From an uncultured Luteitalea sp. (GTDB taxonomy: Bacteria > Acidobacteriota > Vicinamibacteria > Vicinamibacterales > Vicinamibacteraceae), in assembly GCA_934541105.1 (NCBI GenBank), contig CAKTDA010000001.1, positions 558,001 through 622,000 on the forward strand: a stretch of DNA of 64,000 nt, read 5' to 3'. The notes under the pieces were generated by a model, which searched no databases, was not told where the DNA came from, and worked only from the letters and a program-made list of their open reading frames with translations. Each line of letters starts with the position of its first letter. Position 1 is the stretch's first letter. The position numbers and the translations under genes were made by a program. Below, in pieces: positions 17,212 to 26,906 of the stretch.

Positions 17212-18260
17212 CCGGCGTCACTCCCCTGCGCGAGGCGCGCGCCCGGTGGCACCCCATCGCGCGACATGTCCCCGATGCGCCGCAACGATATCCCTTCGCG
17301 CGCCACGAGCAGCAACGTGGCGAGCGACACCGGCAGGAACGAGAGCGCATGCAGCGCGAACGCATACGCCACCGCGCGGTCGTTGTCGGCCGCGTACAGC
17401 GTCACCATCGCCAGCCGCACCGATTCGTGGAAGGCGCCCACCGCCCCCGGCGTGGGCACCGCGACACCCACGGCGAGGAACATCAGCACCGTGAAGGTGC
17501 CCATCCAGGGCAGCGAGAGCCCGAAGGCGTGCGCCATCGCCCACGTGGTGAGCGCGATGGACAGCCACACGGCAACCGACCAGGCAAAGGCGTTGGCCAG
17601 CGCCGCCGGCGTGCGCAGCACCGCGAACCCCTGGCCAAAGGCAGTGACCACCTTGACGGCGAGGCGGCTCAGGCGCGCCGGCAACCGACGCGTCAGCCGT
17701 TCGGTGAGCAGGCCCACGCGCTCGGCGTGCCCGGCAAACACGAACGCGACGGCGAGGCCGCCAAGCGCGGCCGCCCCGGCAATGAGGCCGCCGAACTGAA
17801 CCGCGCGCAGCGTTTGTCCGTCATTGACAGCGAATCCGGGCTCGAACAGCGCGACGGACAGGGCAAAGAGGAGCAGCAGCGTGATGAGGTCCAGCGCCCG
17901 TTCGAGCACGATCGTCGCAAACGTCGCCGTCGGATCGAGTCGGGCCGTCCGCGCCAGCAGGTAGGGTCGGATGAATTCCCCGACGCGGCCCGGCAGCATG
18001 GCATTGGCGCCGAACCCGATCACGGTGGCGCGCAGCGCGGGGCCGAACGGCACACGCCCGGCGGGCAGCAGCAGGTACTGCCAGCGGAACGTGCGGCAGA
18101 TGAAGGTGCCAATCAGCGCCGCGAGGGCCAGGATGACGCCGCCGGGCTGGGCCTGCGACAGCTCCCGTGCCACGGCGGCCAGGTCGGCCTGTCGCAGGAA
18201 GAGCGCCAGCAGCGCCACGGTGACGAGCAGGATGAGTGCGTGCTTGAGGTAGCCCGTCAT
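17208..18260 (-). CDS. YbhN/AglD-type lysylphosphatidylglycerol synthase-like membrane protein
   Basis: 350 residues with about eight membrane helices of the LPG synthase TM family (UPF0104). Recognisable segments are TFICRTFRWQYLLLP, GFGANAMLPGRVGEFIRPYLLAR and GVAVPTPGAVGAFHES, the last two being family signatures. It lacks the soluble aminoacyl-transferase domain of MprF, so it is more likely a lipid-handling membrane protein than an aminoacyl-PG synthase. It is the first gene of the long minus-strand array and overlaps nrdR by 4 nt. Confidence 0.82.
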   Translation of the reverse strand: MTGYLKHALILLVTVALLALFLRQADLAAVARELSQAQPGGVILALAALIGTFICRTFRWQYLLLPAGRVPFGPALRATVIGFGANAMLPGRVGEFIRPYLLARTARLDPTATFATIVLERALDLITLLLLFALSVALFEPGFAVNDGQTLRAVQFGGLIAGAAALGGLAVAFVFAGHAERVGLLTERLTRRLPARLSRLAVKVVTAFGQGFAVLRTPAALANAFAWSVAVWLSIALTTWAMAHAFGLSLPWMGTFTVLMFLAVGVAVPTPGAVGAFHESVRLAMVTLYAADNDRAVAYAFALHALSFLPVSLATLLLVAREGISLRRIGDMSRDGVPPGARLAQGSDAG

Positions 18261-18288
18261 GCGCAGGTGGGCTGTTCGGGCGCGACTG

Positions 18289-18295
18289 TACTATA
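18289..18295. promoter_or_regulatory. Divergent promoter region: overlapping -10 boxes
   Basis: The 53-nt gap between the divergent genes starting at 18260 (minus) and 18314 (plus) contains TACTATA. On the plus strand TACTAT, and on the minus strand TATAGT, both resemble -10 hexamers and lie about 20-30 nt from their start codons. No clear -35 was found for either, so the assignment is tentative. Confidence 0.35.
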
Positions 18296-18313
18296 GGTTG
18301 GGTTTCCGAGGCT

Positions 18314-19417
18314 ATGGGAAAGCGCGAACTGCTACTGCTGGTGGTCTTCGTCGTCCTCGGTCTGGGCGTGTACCAAGTCGCCGCGCCGGCCGCGCCGGCC
18401 GAAGGCGAAGGCTTCTCGTTCGGGCGCCTGCTCGAGCTGGCCAAGGCCCATATCCATGGCGCCCGCGAGCGACGGACGGTGACTCGCACGGCCGCCGTCA
18501 CGCCCGCGGCCGGCGCGACGACCCTGGACCTCGGCGACGTCGGCGGTACGGTGATCGTCGAAGGGCACGACGCCCCGGAGATCCGGATCCAGTTCGAAGC
18601 CGTGCTCAGCGGCGTGGACGCCAAGGACCTCGACGCCCAGGAGCGCGACCTGGCGGTCAGCCTCGAGAACGACGGGCAGGCGACGCGGCTCCGCGTGGAG
18701 CACCGCGAGGGCCGGCGCCCCCGCTTCGAGGTGCGCGTGGCCATGCCGCACGCCCTGACGGCGCGCCTGTCGGGCCGAGGCTCGGCCGAGGTCCGCGCCA
18801 TTGCCGGCCTGCACCTCGACGAGTTCCGCGGTGAGCTGATCACCGAGGCGCTCGGCGGCCCGGTCACCGGTGAACTGCGCGATGCGCGAGCCGAGTTCGG
18901 CGAGGGCGCGACGCTGAATCTGCACACGCGCAACGGGCGGCTCCACGCCGAGGCACCTGCGGCAGTCGCGATCGAGGGCGAACGCGGCACGATCGAGGTC
19001 GTCGACGCCACCGGGCCGGTGTCGATCGAGACCGACTACTGCCGCATGGTCGTGCGCGGCAGCGGCGGTCCGGTCACGATCACCGGCGAGGGCGGCATCA
19101 TCGACCTGCGCGACATCGCGCATCCCCTCACGATCGAAGCCGACCGCCTGACGGTGAGTGCGGAACTGCTCGAACCCGTGCCGACCACAATTGCCGTCAG
19201 CAACGACTCGGTGGACGTGACGCTGCCCCGTCGCGGCGGCCTGCAACTCGATGCGTCGATCACCGACGGCACGCTGCGCGTGCCCGACACGCTCGAACGC
19301 GTGCGCGCCGACGGCACCGAGTCGGTGCGGGCGGCGGTCGGTGGCGGCGGGCCGCTCGTGAAGGTCGCCGTCGAGCAGGGCGAACTCCGCATCAGGACGC
19401 GGACCGACACCCGGTAG
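18314..19417 (+). CDS. Membrane-anchored DUF4097-like beta-helix protein
   Basis: 367 residues. An N-terminal hydrophobic segment (ELLLLVVFVVLGLGVYQVAA) acts as signal or anchor. The rest is a repetitive beta-strand series (residues ~65-365) with units such as GTIEVVDATGPVSIETDYC and GPVTITGEGGIIDLRDIAH. This resembles the DUF4097/putative adhesin beta-helix found in many bacterial envelope proteins. No enzymatic motif is visible. It stands alone on the plus strand; purC follows 80 nt later. Confidence 0.65.
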   Translation: MGKRELLLLVVFVVLGLGVYQVAAPAAPAEGEGFSFGRLLELAKAHIHGARERRTVTRTAAVTPAAGATTLDLGDVGGTVIVEGHDAPEIRIQFEAVLSGVDAKDLDAQERDLAVSLENDGQATRLRVEHREGRRPRFEVRVAMPHALTARLSGRGSAEVRAIAGLHLDEFRGELITEALGGPVTGELRDARAEFGEGATLNLHTRNGRLHAEAPAAVAIEGERGTIEVVDATGPVSIETDYCRMVVRGSGGPVTITGEGGIIDLRDIAHPLTIEADRLTVSAELLEPVPTTIAVSNDSVDVTLPRRGGLQLDASITDGTLRVPDTLERVRADGTESVRAAVGGGGPLVKVAVEQGELRIRTRTDTR

Positions 19418-19497
19418 TCGCCGCAGGTCGCAGGCGCCACGTGACCGCCCGGGGGCCGCGCACGCGCGAGGCAGCGCGTGTTACGCTGTGGCCCCGC

Positions 19498-20418
19498 GTG
19501 TCTGCTCCCCTCTTGTCCACTCCGCCGATCGACTTGCCGCTGCTGCGACGCGGCAAGGTGCGCGACGTGTTCGATGCGGGCGACGACACGCTGCTCATCG
19601 TCGCGACCGATCGCATCTCCGCGTTCGATCACGTGCTCGGGTCGGGCATTCCCGACAAGGGACGCATCCTCACGCAACTCTCGGCGTTCTGGTTCCGCAC
19701 GCTCGGCGACATCGTGCCGCACCACCTGCTGTCGACAGACGTGGCGGACTTCCCCGCCGCGGCGCGCGCCGCAGCCGGCGATCTCGCGGGCCGCACGATG
19801 CTCGTGCGCCGGACGCAGCCGCTGCCTGTCGAGTGCGTCGCCCGCGGCTACCTCGAAGGAACGGGGTGGAAGGACTACCAGGCCACGGGCACGATCTGCG
19901 GCCACGTGCTGCCTCCCGGCCTGCGGCAGTGCGATCGACTGCCGACGCCGATCTTCACGCCGGCAACAAAGGCCGAGACCGGCCACGACGAGAACATCAG
20001 CACGGCGCGCGCCGCGGCAATCCTCGGCGACGAGGTCCTGGCACGCGTCGAGGCGCTCACCCTGGCGCTCTACGGCGCCGGTGCGGCGCATGCGGCCGCG
20101 CGCGGCATCCTCGTGGCCGACACGAAGTTCGAGTTCGGGCTACTGCCGCCAGGCACCGGCAGCCCGGACGACACGCCAGAGGTGATCCTGATCGACGAGG
20201 TGCTGACGCCCGACTCGTCGCGCTTCTGGCCAGAGGATCAGTACGCGCCGGGCGGCCCGCAGCCGAGCTTCGACAAGCAGTTCGTGCGGGAGTACCTCGA
20301 GCGCATCGCGTGGGACAAGCAGCCGCCCGTGCCCACGCTGCCCGGAGACGTCGTCGCCCGCACGCGCGAGAAGTACCTCGACGCCTACCGCCGCCTCACC
20401 GGCCGCGACCTCGACTGA
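19498..20418 (+). CDS. purC: SAICAR synthetase (PurC)
   Basis: Joins CAIR and aspartate with ATP in purine synthesis. 306 residues, the longer type seen in plants, yeasts and some bacteria. Motifs: LLRRGKVRDVFD at the N-terminus, TDRISAFDHVLGSGIPDKG, VARGYLEGTGWKDY, DTKFEFGLL and IDEVLTPDSSRFWP. GTG 19498 is preferred because VSAPLLSTPPIDLPLL matches family N-termini. An earlier GTG (19441) would add 19 unrelated residues. TGT-TACGCT, an extended -10-like box, ends 10 nt upstream, so the leader is very short. Confidence 0.93.
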   Translation: MSAPLLSTPPIDLPLLRRGKVRDVFDAGDDTLLIVATDRISAFDHVLGSGIPDKGRILTQLSAFWFRTLGDIVPHHLLSTDVADFPAAARAAAGDLAGRTMLVRRTQPLPVECVARGYLEGTGWKDYQATGTICGHVLPPGLRQCDRLPTPIFTPATKAETGHDENISTARAAAILGDEVLARVEALTLALYGAGAAHAAARGILVADTKFEFGLLPPGTGSPDDTPEVILIDEVLTPDSSRFWPEDQYAPGGPQPSFDKQFVREYLERIAWDKQPPVPTLPGDVVARTREKYLDAYRRLTGRDLD

Positions 20419-20428
20419 TCGGTCGGCC

Positions 20429-20635
20429 ATGCACCGCGATCTGGATCGACTCGTCGCCGAGATGGTCAACCGGGGCATCCACTACGCCGACGCGGTGCAC
20501 GAGTTCGAGCGCCGATTCCTCGCCCACGCCCTCGCGGCAAGCGAAGGCAGCATCACCCGCTGTGCCGCCCTCACCGGCCTGCACCGCAACACGCTCACGC
20601 GCAAGATTGCCGAACACCGGTTGACGCGCCCCTAG
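20429..20635 (+). CDS. Stand-alone Fis-type HTH protein
   Basis: 68 residues consisting almost wholly of a Fis-type helix-turn-helix domain (HTH_8). The N-terminal helix is MHRDLDRLVAEMVNRGIHYAD; the HTH is GSITRCAALTGLHRNTLTRKI. It resembles the C-terminal domain of NtrC-type activators without receiver or AAA+ domain, and is shorter than E. coli Fis (98 residues). It follows purC after 10 nt and precedes the groESL promoter. Its targets are unknown; a nucleoid-associated or local regulator role is inference. Confidence 0.75.
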   Translation: MHRDLDRLVAEMVNRGIHYADAVHEFERRFLAHALAASEGSITRCAALTGLHRNTLTRKIAEHRLTRP

Positions 20636-20649
20636 GGTTCGGCCGGCCC

Positions 20650-20676
20650 TTGGCACTCGCCCCTCTTGACTGCCAA
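20650..20676 (+). promoter_or_regulatory. CIRCE-like operator 1 (groESL)
   Basis: TTGGCACTC-N9-GACTGCCAA. The 9-9-9 geometry and the sequence match CIRCE (TTAGCACTC-N9-GAGTGCTAA), the binding site of the heat-shock repressor HrcA. The arms have one mismatch to each other. The right arm covers the -35 box. It is centred 43 bp upstream of operator 2, about four helical turns. Confidence 0.75.
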
Positions 20677-20693
20677 TCCGGGGGCGCTATACT
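20666..20693 (+). promoter_or_regulatory. Sigma-70-type promoter of groES-groEL
   Basis: TTGACT (20666-20671) and TATACT (20688-20693) are separated by 16 nt, the best -35/-10 pair seen in the window. The -35 overlaps the right arm of CIRCE-like operator 1 and the last T of the -10 is the first base of operator 2, so HrcA binding should block RNA polymerase. Confidence 0.75.
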
Positions 20694-20719
20694 TGGCAGT
20701 CGTGCCCACCGACTGCCAA
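20693..20719 (+). promoter_or_regulatory. CIRCE-like operator 2 (groESL)
   Basis: TTGGCAGTC-N9-GACTGCCAA, a perfect 9-bp inverted repeat with a 9-bp spacer. It begins at the end of the -10 box and covers the likely transcription start. Compared with canonical CIRCE it differs at the third base (A to G) and at C7 (C to G) in each arm, with the partner arm changed to match. Confidence 0.8.
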
Positions 20720-20802
20720 GCCGCTGTGGGCGACCAGCACATTCGCGCGGAGGGCGCGCAGGCGTCCGCCATCACATTCTCATCAGGACAGGAGTGCAAA
20801 CC

Positions 20803-21090
20803 ATGAACCTCCGACCTCTACACGATCGGCTCATCGTCGAGCGCATCGAAGAAGGGGAGCAGCAGGTCAACGGCATCATCATCCCCGACTCGGCCAAGGA
20901 AAAGCCGCAGCAGGGCAAGGTCGTCGCCGTCGGCAACGGCAAGGTGAAGGACGACGGCAAGGTGACGCCCCTCGACGTGAAGACGGGCGACACGATCCTG
21001 TTCGGCAAGTACTCCGGCCAGGAGATCAAGGTCGACGGCAAGGAATATCTGATCATGCGTGAGGACGAAGTCCTCGCGGTGATGGGCTAA
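20803..21090 (+). CDS. groES: Co-chaperonin GroES
   Basis: 10-kDa lid of the GroEL folding chamber. 95 residues, starting MNLRPLHDRLIVERIEEGEQ. The mobile loop region (NGIIIPDSAKEKPQQGKVVAVG) and C-terminal YLIMREDEVLAVMG are typical. ATG 20803 is preceded by AGGAG; an upstream in-frame frame to 20650 is discarded because it crosses the operators and promoter. groEL follows after 17 nt. Confidence 0.98.
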   Translation: MNLRPLHDRLIVERIEEGEQQVNGIIIPDSAKEKPQQGKVVAVGNGKVKDDGKVTPLDVKTGDTILFGKYSGQEIKVDGKEYLIMREDEVLAVMG

Positions 21091-21107
21091 GGGAGGCTCA
21101 GAGCATC

Positions 21108-22730
<1,623 letters not shown>

Positions 22731-22757
22731 GGACCCGGCTCCGGGTTCCGGAACGAG

Positions 22758-22787
22758 AAAGGGCCGACTCTCCGGAGTCGGCCCTTT
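22758..22787. terminator. Bidirectional intrinsic terminator after groEL
   Basis: A 13-bp perfect stem (AAAGGGCCGACTC / GAGTCGGCCCTTT) with a TCCG loop lies 28 nt after the groEL stop. The stem ends in TTT on each strand, so it can also stop transcription of the convergent TonB gene. Confidence 0.85.
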
Positions 22788-22841
22788 GTCATTCCGCGCA
22801 ATTGGAAACTTCAAAATTCCAGATTCTCAATGCCTCGCGCT

Positions 22842-23789
22842 CTACCGCAACGAGAACTCCATCTCCACGGTGACGACGACGGGCACCGGCGAGCCCTGGC
22901 GAACGCCGGGGCGGAAGCGCCACTGGCGCATCGCCTTGATGGCCTCCTCGTCGAGGCCGAACGTGCGGTCGAGCGAGCGGGCAATCTTGATTTCGCCGGG
23001 GCGGCCGTCGGGCATCACCACGACCTCGAGCCAGACCTTGCCCTGAATCTTCGCCCGCATCGCCTCGGTCGTGTACTGCGGCTTGACCTGCGACACGAGC
23101 GTGGGTGCCGAGACGCCGGATCCCGGGCGATAGGCCCCGCCACCGGTGCCGCCGCCGTACCCGGGCCCGAGTCCGCTGCCGCTGCCGGGCCCCACGCCGG
23201 TGCCCTGCCCCGTGCCAGCTCCGCCACCGATCCCGCTGCCCTGCGACGTGCCGCTCGGCACCGCGCTGCGGTCGATGACGCCGGCAATCGCGACCTCTCC
23301 GGAAGCGACGCTCTGCACCGGGATGTTCATCTGCGGCACGGGCGGCGGCTCGACCTCCTTCGGCGGGTCGACCTTCGGCGGCGTGATGTTGACCTTCGGC
23401 GCCACCGGCACGGCCATCGTGTCGCGCCCCGGCAGTTCCAGCCGCCGCGGCGGCTCGGGACTCCTGTTGCCTCCCCCGCCACCGCCGCCACCAGGACCCG
23501 GCTCGGCCAGGAACACGAGGTTGTAGTTCGGTTCGGGGGGCTTGGTCTCCACGACGGTGTCGCCGGGCACCGCCCGGATGCCGAAGTAGACGATGGCGAC
23601 AAACGCCACGTGTGCCGCGAGCGAGGCGAGCGCGGCGCCACTCGACCGCTGCCGCTGCATCCCGAACTCGAGATCCACCGTGGGATGGGCATCCATCGGC
23701 AGCATCACGGACGAGTGATGTCTCGAATCGGGAGGGGTCGCGACCGACGCGTCTGTCATATCCGGGCGAAATCGTGAAACCGCGTTCAT
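22842..23789 (-). CDS. TonB-family energy transducer
   Basis: 315 residues from ATG 23789. One membrane helix (AALASLAAHVAFVAIVYFGI, about 50-70) is followed by a Pro- and Gly-rich periplasmic spacer (PPKVDPPKEVEPPPVPQ, then long GSG/GTG runs). The C-terminal TonB domain (about 230-315) has KPQYTTEAMRAKIQGKVWLEV and WRFRPGVRQGSPVPVVVTV. TonB links the proton gradient to outer-membrane transporters; no ExbB/ExbD or receptor gene is here. Later in-frame starts at 23759 and 23705 are also possible because no strong ribosome-binding site decides. Confidence 0.85.
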   Translation of the reverse strand: MNAVSRFRPDMTDASVATPPDSRHHSSVMLPMDAHPTVDLEFGMQRQRSSGAALASLAAHVAFVAIVYFGIRAVPGDTVVETKPPEPNYNLVFLAEPGPGGGGGGGGNRSPEPPRRLELPGRDTMAVPVAPKVNITPPKVDPPKEVEPPPVPQMNIPVQSVASGEVAIAGVIDRSAVPSGTSQGSGIGGGAGTGQGTGVGPGSGSGLGPGYGGGTGGGAYRPGSGVSAPTLVSQVKPQYTTEAMRAKIQGKVWLEVVVMPDGRPGEIKIARSLDRTFGLDEEAIKAMRQWRFRPGVRQGSPVPVVVTVEMEFSLR

Positions 23790-23884
23790 TCTCTCAGCAG
23801 GCTCGCGGTCTCCGCAACTCGCCGCCTCGCGACGGAGCCCGGCCCTCCCTCCAGTTAGACGCCAATCACGCCCCGGGGGCCGAC

Positions 23885-24790
23885 TCACCGCGCGAGATAG
23901 CCCTGCCGCGCACGGACGTCGTGCTTCGGACGCGTGACCTGCACCGTGATGCGGCGGTACTCGCCGGCAACGGGCGGCCGCGCCGGTGCGTAGCCGAGCA
24001 GGTACTGGTGCCGCAGTTCCGACGCGATGCGACGCAGCGATCCCGGCAGGTCGCGGAGATGACGCACGCGCACCGCACGCCCGCCCGTCATCGTCGCCAA
24101 CTCGTCGAGCAGCGGCGGCACCTTGCGCTGCACCACGACCGGGTAGGCCAGGACGTCGCTGGCACGTACGCGGGCGCGCACGTCGTCCGCGGCGCGCTGG
24201 CTGTGGCGTTCGATGCCGTCCGAGACGAGCACGAGGGCGCGACGGCCCGGCGCAGGCTCGATGGCGTCGAACGCCGTGATGACGGCGTCGTGCAGCGCGG
24301 TGGATCCCCAGGCGTCGAGCGCCTGCAGTGCGGTGTCCACGGCGCGACGGTCGTTCGTCAGCGGCGCCGCCACATCCACGTCCGACCCGATGGCCACCAG
24401 CATGGCCCGGTCCGCATCGCCGAGTTCGAGCAGCAGTTCCCTGCCGCCGCGCTGCGCGGCCTCGAGGCGCTCGCCCGCCATGCTCCAACTGCGATCGACG
24501 GCCAGCGCGATCGACACCGGCTGGTCGCCCGCCGCAAAGGCCGACACCTCCTGCGGGACGCCGTCCTCGAGCACCACGAACTCGTCACGCGCGAGGTCCG
24601 TGACGAAGCGGCCCTTGTCGTCGCTCACCGTCGCGTAGACCTCGACGAGGTCGGCGCGGGCCCGGAACTGTGCCTGCGGATGCGGTGCCGCCGCGACGAG
24701 GACCGCCGCGGCAAGCCCGAGTGCGGCTGAGAGCGAGACCCCGATCGCGGCCGGGGGCCCGGCTCGCCGTTGGTCGAATGGTAGAATCAC
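23885..24790 (-). CDS. Secreted VWFA-domain protein (acidobacterial VWFA-related type)
   Basis: 301 residues with an N-terminal signal or anchor segment (GVSLSAALGLAAAVLVAAAP). A short conserved region (VEVYATVSDDKGRFVTDL, DEFVVLEDGVPQEVSAF) precedes a von Willebrand A domain whose MIDAS motif DxSxS is intact as DRSWS. LVLVSDGIERHSQ and the closing YLLGYAP and YRRITVQV fit the VWFA-related domain common in Acidobacteria. Function is unknown; metal-dependent protein binding outside the cytoplasm is the general property. GTG 24790 is taken; an in-frame TTG at 24808 is an alternative. Confidence 0.8.
   Translation of the reverse strand: MILPFDQRRAGPPAAIGVSLSAALGLAAAVLVAAAPHPQAQFRARADLVEVYATVSDDKGRFVTDLARDEFVVLEDGVPQEVSAFAAGDQPVSIALAVDRSWSMAGERLEAAQRGGRELLLELGDADRAMLVAIGSDVDVAAPLTNDRRAVDTALQALDAWGSTALHDAVITAFDAIEPAPGRRALVLVSDGIERHSQRAADDVRARVRASDVLAYPVVVQRKVPPLLDELATMTGGRAVRVRHLRDLPGSLRRIASELRHQYLLGYAPARPPVAGEYRRITVQVTRPKHDVRARQGYLAR
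24779..24787 (+). promoter_or_regulatory. Extended -10 promoter for tatA
   Basis: TGG-TAGAAT, an extended -10 element with five of six consensus positions, ends 30 nt before the tatA ATG. It overlaps the start of the divergent VWFA gene, so the two genes share regulatory DNA. Confidence 0.45.
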
Positions 24791-24817
24791 GGAGTTGCTG
24801 TTCCTCAAGGAGTTCTC

Positions 24818-24991
24818 ATGATCGCGCTGGGCCTCGGGCCACTCGGAATCCCCGAACTGATCATCATCCTGTTCATCATCGTGCTGATCTTCGGAGCGAC
24901 GCGCCTGCCCGAGATCGGCCGCGGGATCGGCAAGGGCATCCGCAACTTCAAGGAAGCCACAAAGGACGGCGCCTCGGTCAAGGACGAGTAG
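24818..24991 (+). CDS. tatA: Twin-arginine translocase subunit TatA
   Basis: 57-residue protein. A short N-terminal helix (GIPELIIILFIIVLIFGATR) leads into the amphipathic helix LPEIGRGIGKGIRNFKEATK, the TatA signature. It forms the protein-conducting element for folded Tat substrates in the inner membrane. AAGGAG lies 7 nt before the ATG. It is a single gene; tatB and tatC are not in the window. The DUF4159 protein at 46769-47467 is a plausible substrate. Confidence 0.92.
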   Translation: MIALGLGPLGIPELIIILFIIVLIFGATRLPEIGRGIGKGIRNFKEATKDGASVKDE

Positions 24992-24997
24992 GCCGCA

Positions 24998-26893
24998 TCA
25001 CGACCCGATCAGCACGCGCGCATCGCCCTCCCGGCGCGTGACGCGCGTGCGATCGAGCCACTCGAGCAGCGGGATGGCCGTCCGCCTCGTCAGCCCGTAG
25101 CGGTCCTTGAACCACCCCACCTCGATCACTGCCGGTCCCTCGCCGGCTTCCGCCCACTCCCGCAACTCCGCGGCAAGCGCCTGCACGAGCTCGCCGGCCA
25201 CGTAGCCGTCGCCAATGCGCTCGATGCTGCGGGCCTTGACGAGGCGGGCCACGGTCGCAGGCAGGACCTTCCGGTCCACGCCGGTCGCCGCGCGCTCGAT
25301 CTCCTCCATCGTGCGTCCCTTCAGTCCCCCTTCGGCAACCGCAGCCCGCACGACGGCGTCGATGCCGTCGAACCCGGACGTCCGCACGCCACGACGCCCC
25401 AGCCGATCGTCGCCTTCGAGCACGCCCTCGGCGACCAGCTGCGTGAGGACGTAGTCGGCCACGTCGGATGGCCAGCGGCGGCCGCCGCCCGCGCGGAGCG
25501 TCGCGCGCGGCACGCCGCCGGCCAGCGCATCGGCTGCGTGCGCCTCGTCAACTGCCACCAGCAGGCGCTCGCGCATTGCCGACAGGCTGTCGCTCGACAC
25601 CCACCTGCCGCCGACCTCGACGATCGCGCCCGTCCGCGCCACTTCCCCCGCGAGCGCCCGCGCGGCCTTCGGCGACAGGCCGCAGCGTGCCGGCAGGTCC
25701 GCCGCGGCAAGGCCCGTTGCCCCGGCGTCACCGACGCGCGCCGCGAGCCACGCGGCTGGCGCGCCAGGGGCGGTTGCGGCCAGCCGCGCGACGTCCGCTG
25801 TCCGCATCGATGCAACGGGGTCGATCACGACCCCGCCCGCGACCGTCGTGACGGGCGAGTACGTGCGCAGCACGAGTCGATCGCCCCGCCGGGCCGGCAA
25901 CGGCTCCTCGAGCCGCACCAGCGCGAGCGCGTGCGTGCCGGGTGCAATCGCGCGCGGCTGCGCGGGGTCCTCTTGCCGCGGCAGCAGCAGGCGGCCGAGC
26001 ACGGATGCCGTGCCGAGGTGGACGTGCATGCGTGCGCCGTGCCGCAGGGGCGGGGCATCGTCGAGCACCTGCACGTCCACGGCAAGCCGGCGCGACACGG
26101 CGAGCAACCCCTCGCCCACGAGGACGTCGCCGCGACGCACGTCGTCAGGCGAGACACCCGCCAGGTTTGCCGCCACGCGCTGGCCGGCTGCTGCGCGCGC
26201 CGCGTCCTGCCCGTGCACCTGCAGGCTGCGCACGCGCACGTCCCGTCCGGACGGCTCGAGGCGCACCGAGGCACCCGCGGTCATCGATCCGGTCCAGAGC
26301 GTGCCGGTGACGACGGTGCCGAAGCCCTTCACGGTGAAGACGCGGTCGATGGGAAGTCGCGGGGGGCCGGCATCATCGCGCAGCGGTCGTGCGTGCGCAC
26401 AGCGGACCAGCGCCGCGCGCAGCGCCTCGAGCCCGGCATGGGTGCGCGCAGACACGGGCACGATCTCGCTGCCCGCGAACGGCGTGCCGGCCAGCAGCGT
26501 CCGCACGTCGTCGATCGCCACCGCCTGCATCAGGTCGTCGGCAAGGTCGCACCGGGTGAGCGCGACGACAGCCGCCGGCACCCCGAGCAGCCGGCAGATC
26601 GCGAGGTGCTCACGCGTCTGCGGCATGACCGACTCGTCGGCCGACACGACGAGCAACACGGCGTCGATGCCGACGACACCGGCCAGCATCGTGCGGACGA
26701 AGCGCTCATGGCCCGGCACGTCCACGAACGACAGCGTCGTGTCGCCGACCTGCACGTGCGCGAAGCCGAGCTCGATGCTGATGCCGCGGGCCTGCTCTTC
26801 CTTCAGCCGATCGGGATTGGTGCCCGTCAGCGCCTGTACGAGCGCGCTCTTGCCGTGGTCGATGTGCCCCGCGGTCGCGATCGTGAGGAACAC
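24998..26893 (-). CDS. selB: Selenocysteine-specific elongation factor SelB
   Basis: Delivers Sec-tRNA to UGA codons marked by a SECIS hairpin. 631 residues: an EF-Tu-like GTPase with AGHIDHGKSALVQALTG, DVPGHERFVRTMLAG and VALTRCDLAD, followed by beta-barrel domains and C-terminal winged helices (about 380-631) that bind SECIS. GISIELGFAHV near the switch region is typical of SelB and not of EF-Tu. The presence of SelB implies the organism makes selenoproteins, but selA, selD and tRNA-Sec are not in the window. Confidence 0.95.
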   Translation of the reverse strand: MFLTIATAGHIDHGKSALVQALTGTNPDRLKEEQARGISIELGFAHVQVGDTTLSFVDVPGHERFVRTMLAGVVGIDAVLLVVSADESVMPQTREHLAICRLLGVPAAVVALTRCDLADDLMQAVAIDDVRTLLAGTPFAGSEIVPVSARTHAGLEALRAALVRCAHARPLRDDAGPPRLPIDRVFTVKGFGTVVTGTLWTGSMTAGASVRLEPSGRDVRVRSLQVHGQDAARAAAGQRVAANLAGVSPDDVRRGDVLVGEGLLAVSRRLAVDVQVLDDAPPLRHGARMHVHLGTASVLGRLLLPRQEDPAQPRAIAPGTHALALVRLEEPLPARRGDRLVLRTYSPVTTVAGGVVIDPVASMRTADVARLAATAPGAPAAWLAARVGDAGATGLAAADLPARCGLSPKAARALAGEVARTGAIVEVGGRWVSSDSLSAMRERLLVAVDEAHAADALAGGVPRATLRAGGGRRWPSDVADYVLTQLVAEGVLEGDDRLGRRGVRTSGFDGIDAVVRAAVAEGGLKGRTMEEIERAATGVDRKVLPATVARLVKARSIERIGDGYVAGELVQALAAELREWAEAGEGPAVIEVGWFKDRYGLTRRTAIPLLEWLDRTRVTRREGDARVLIGS

Positions 26894-26906
26894 GCGCGCG
26901 ATCGTC

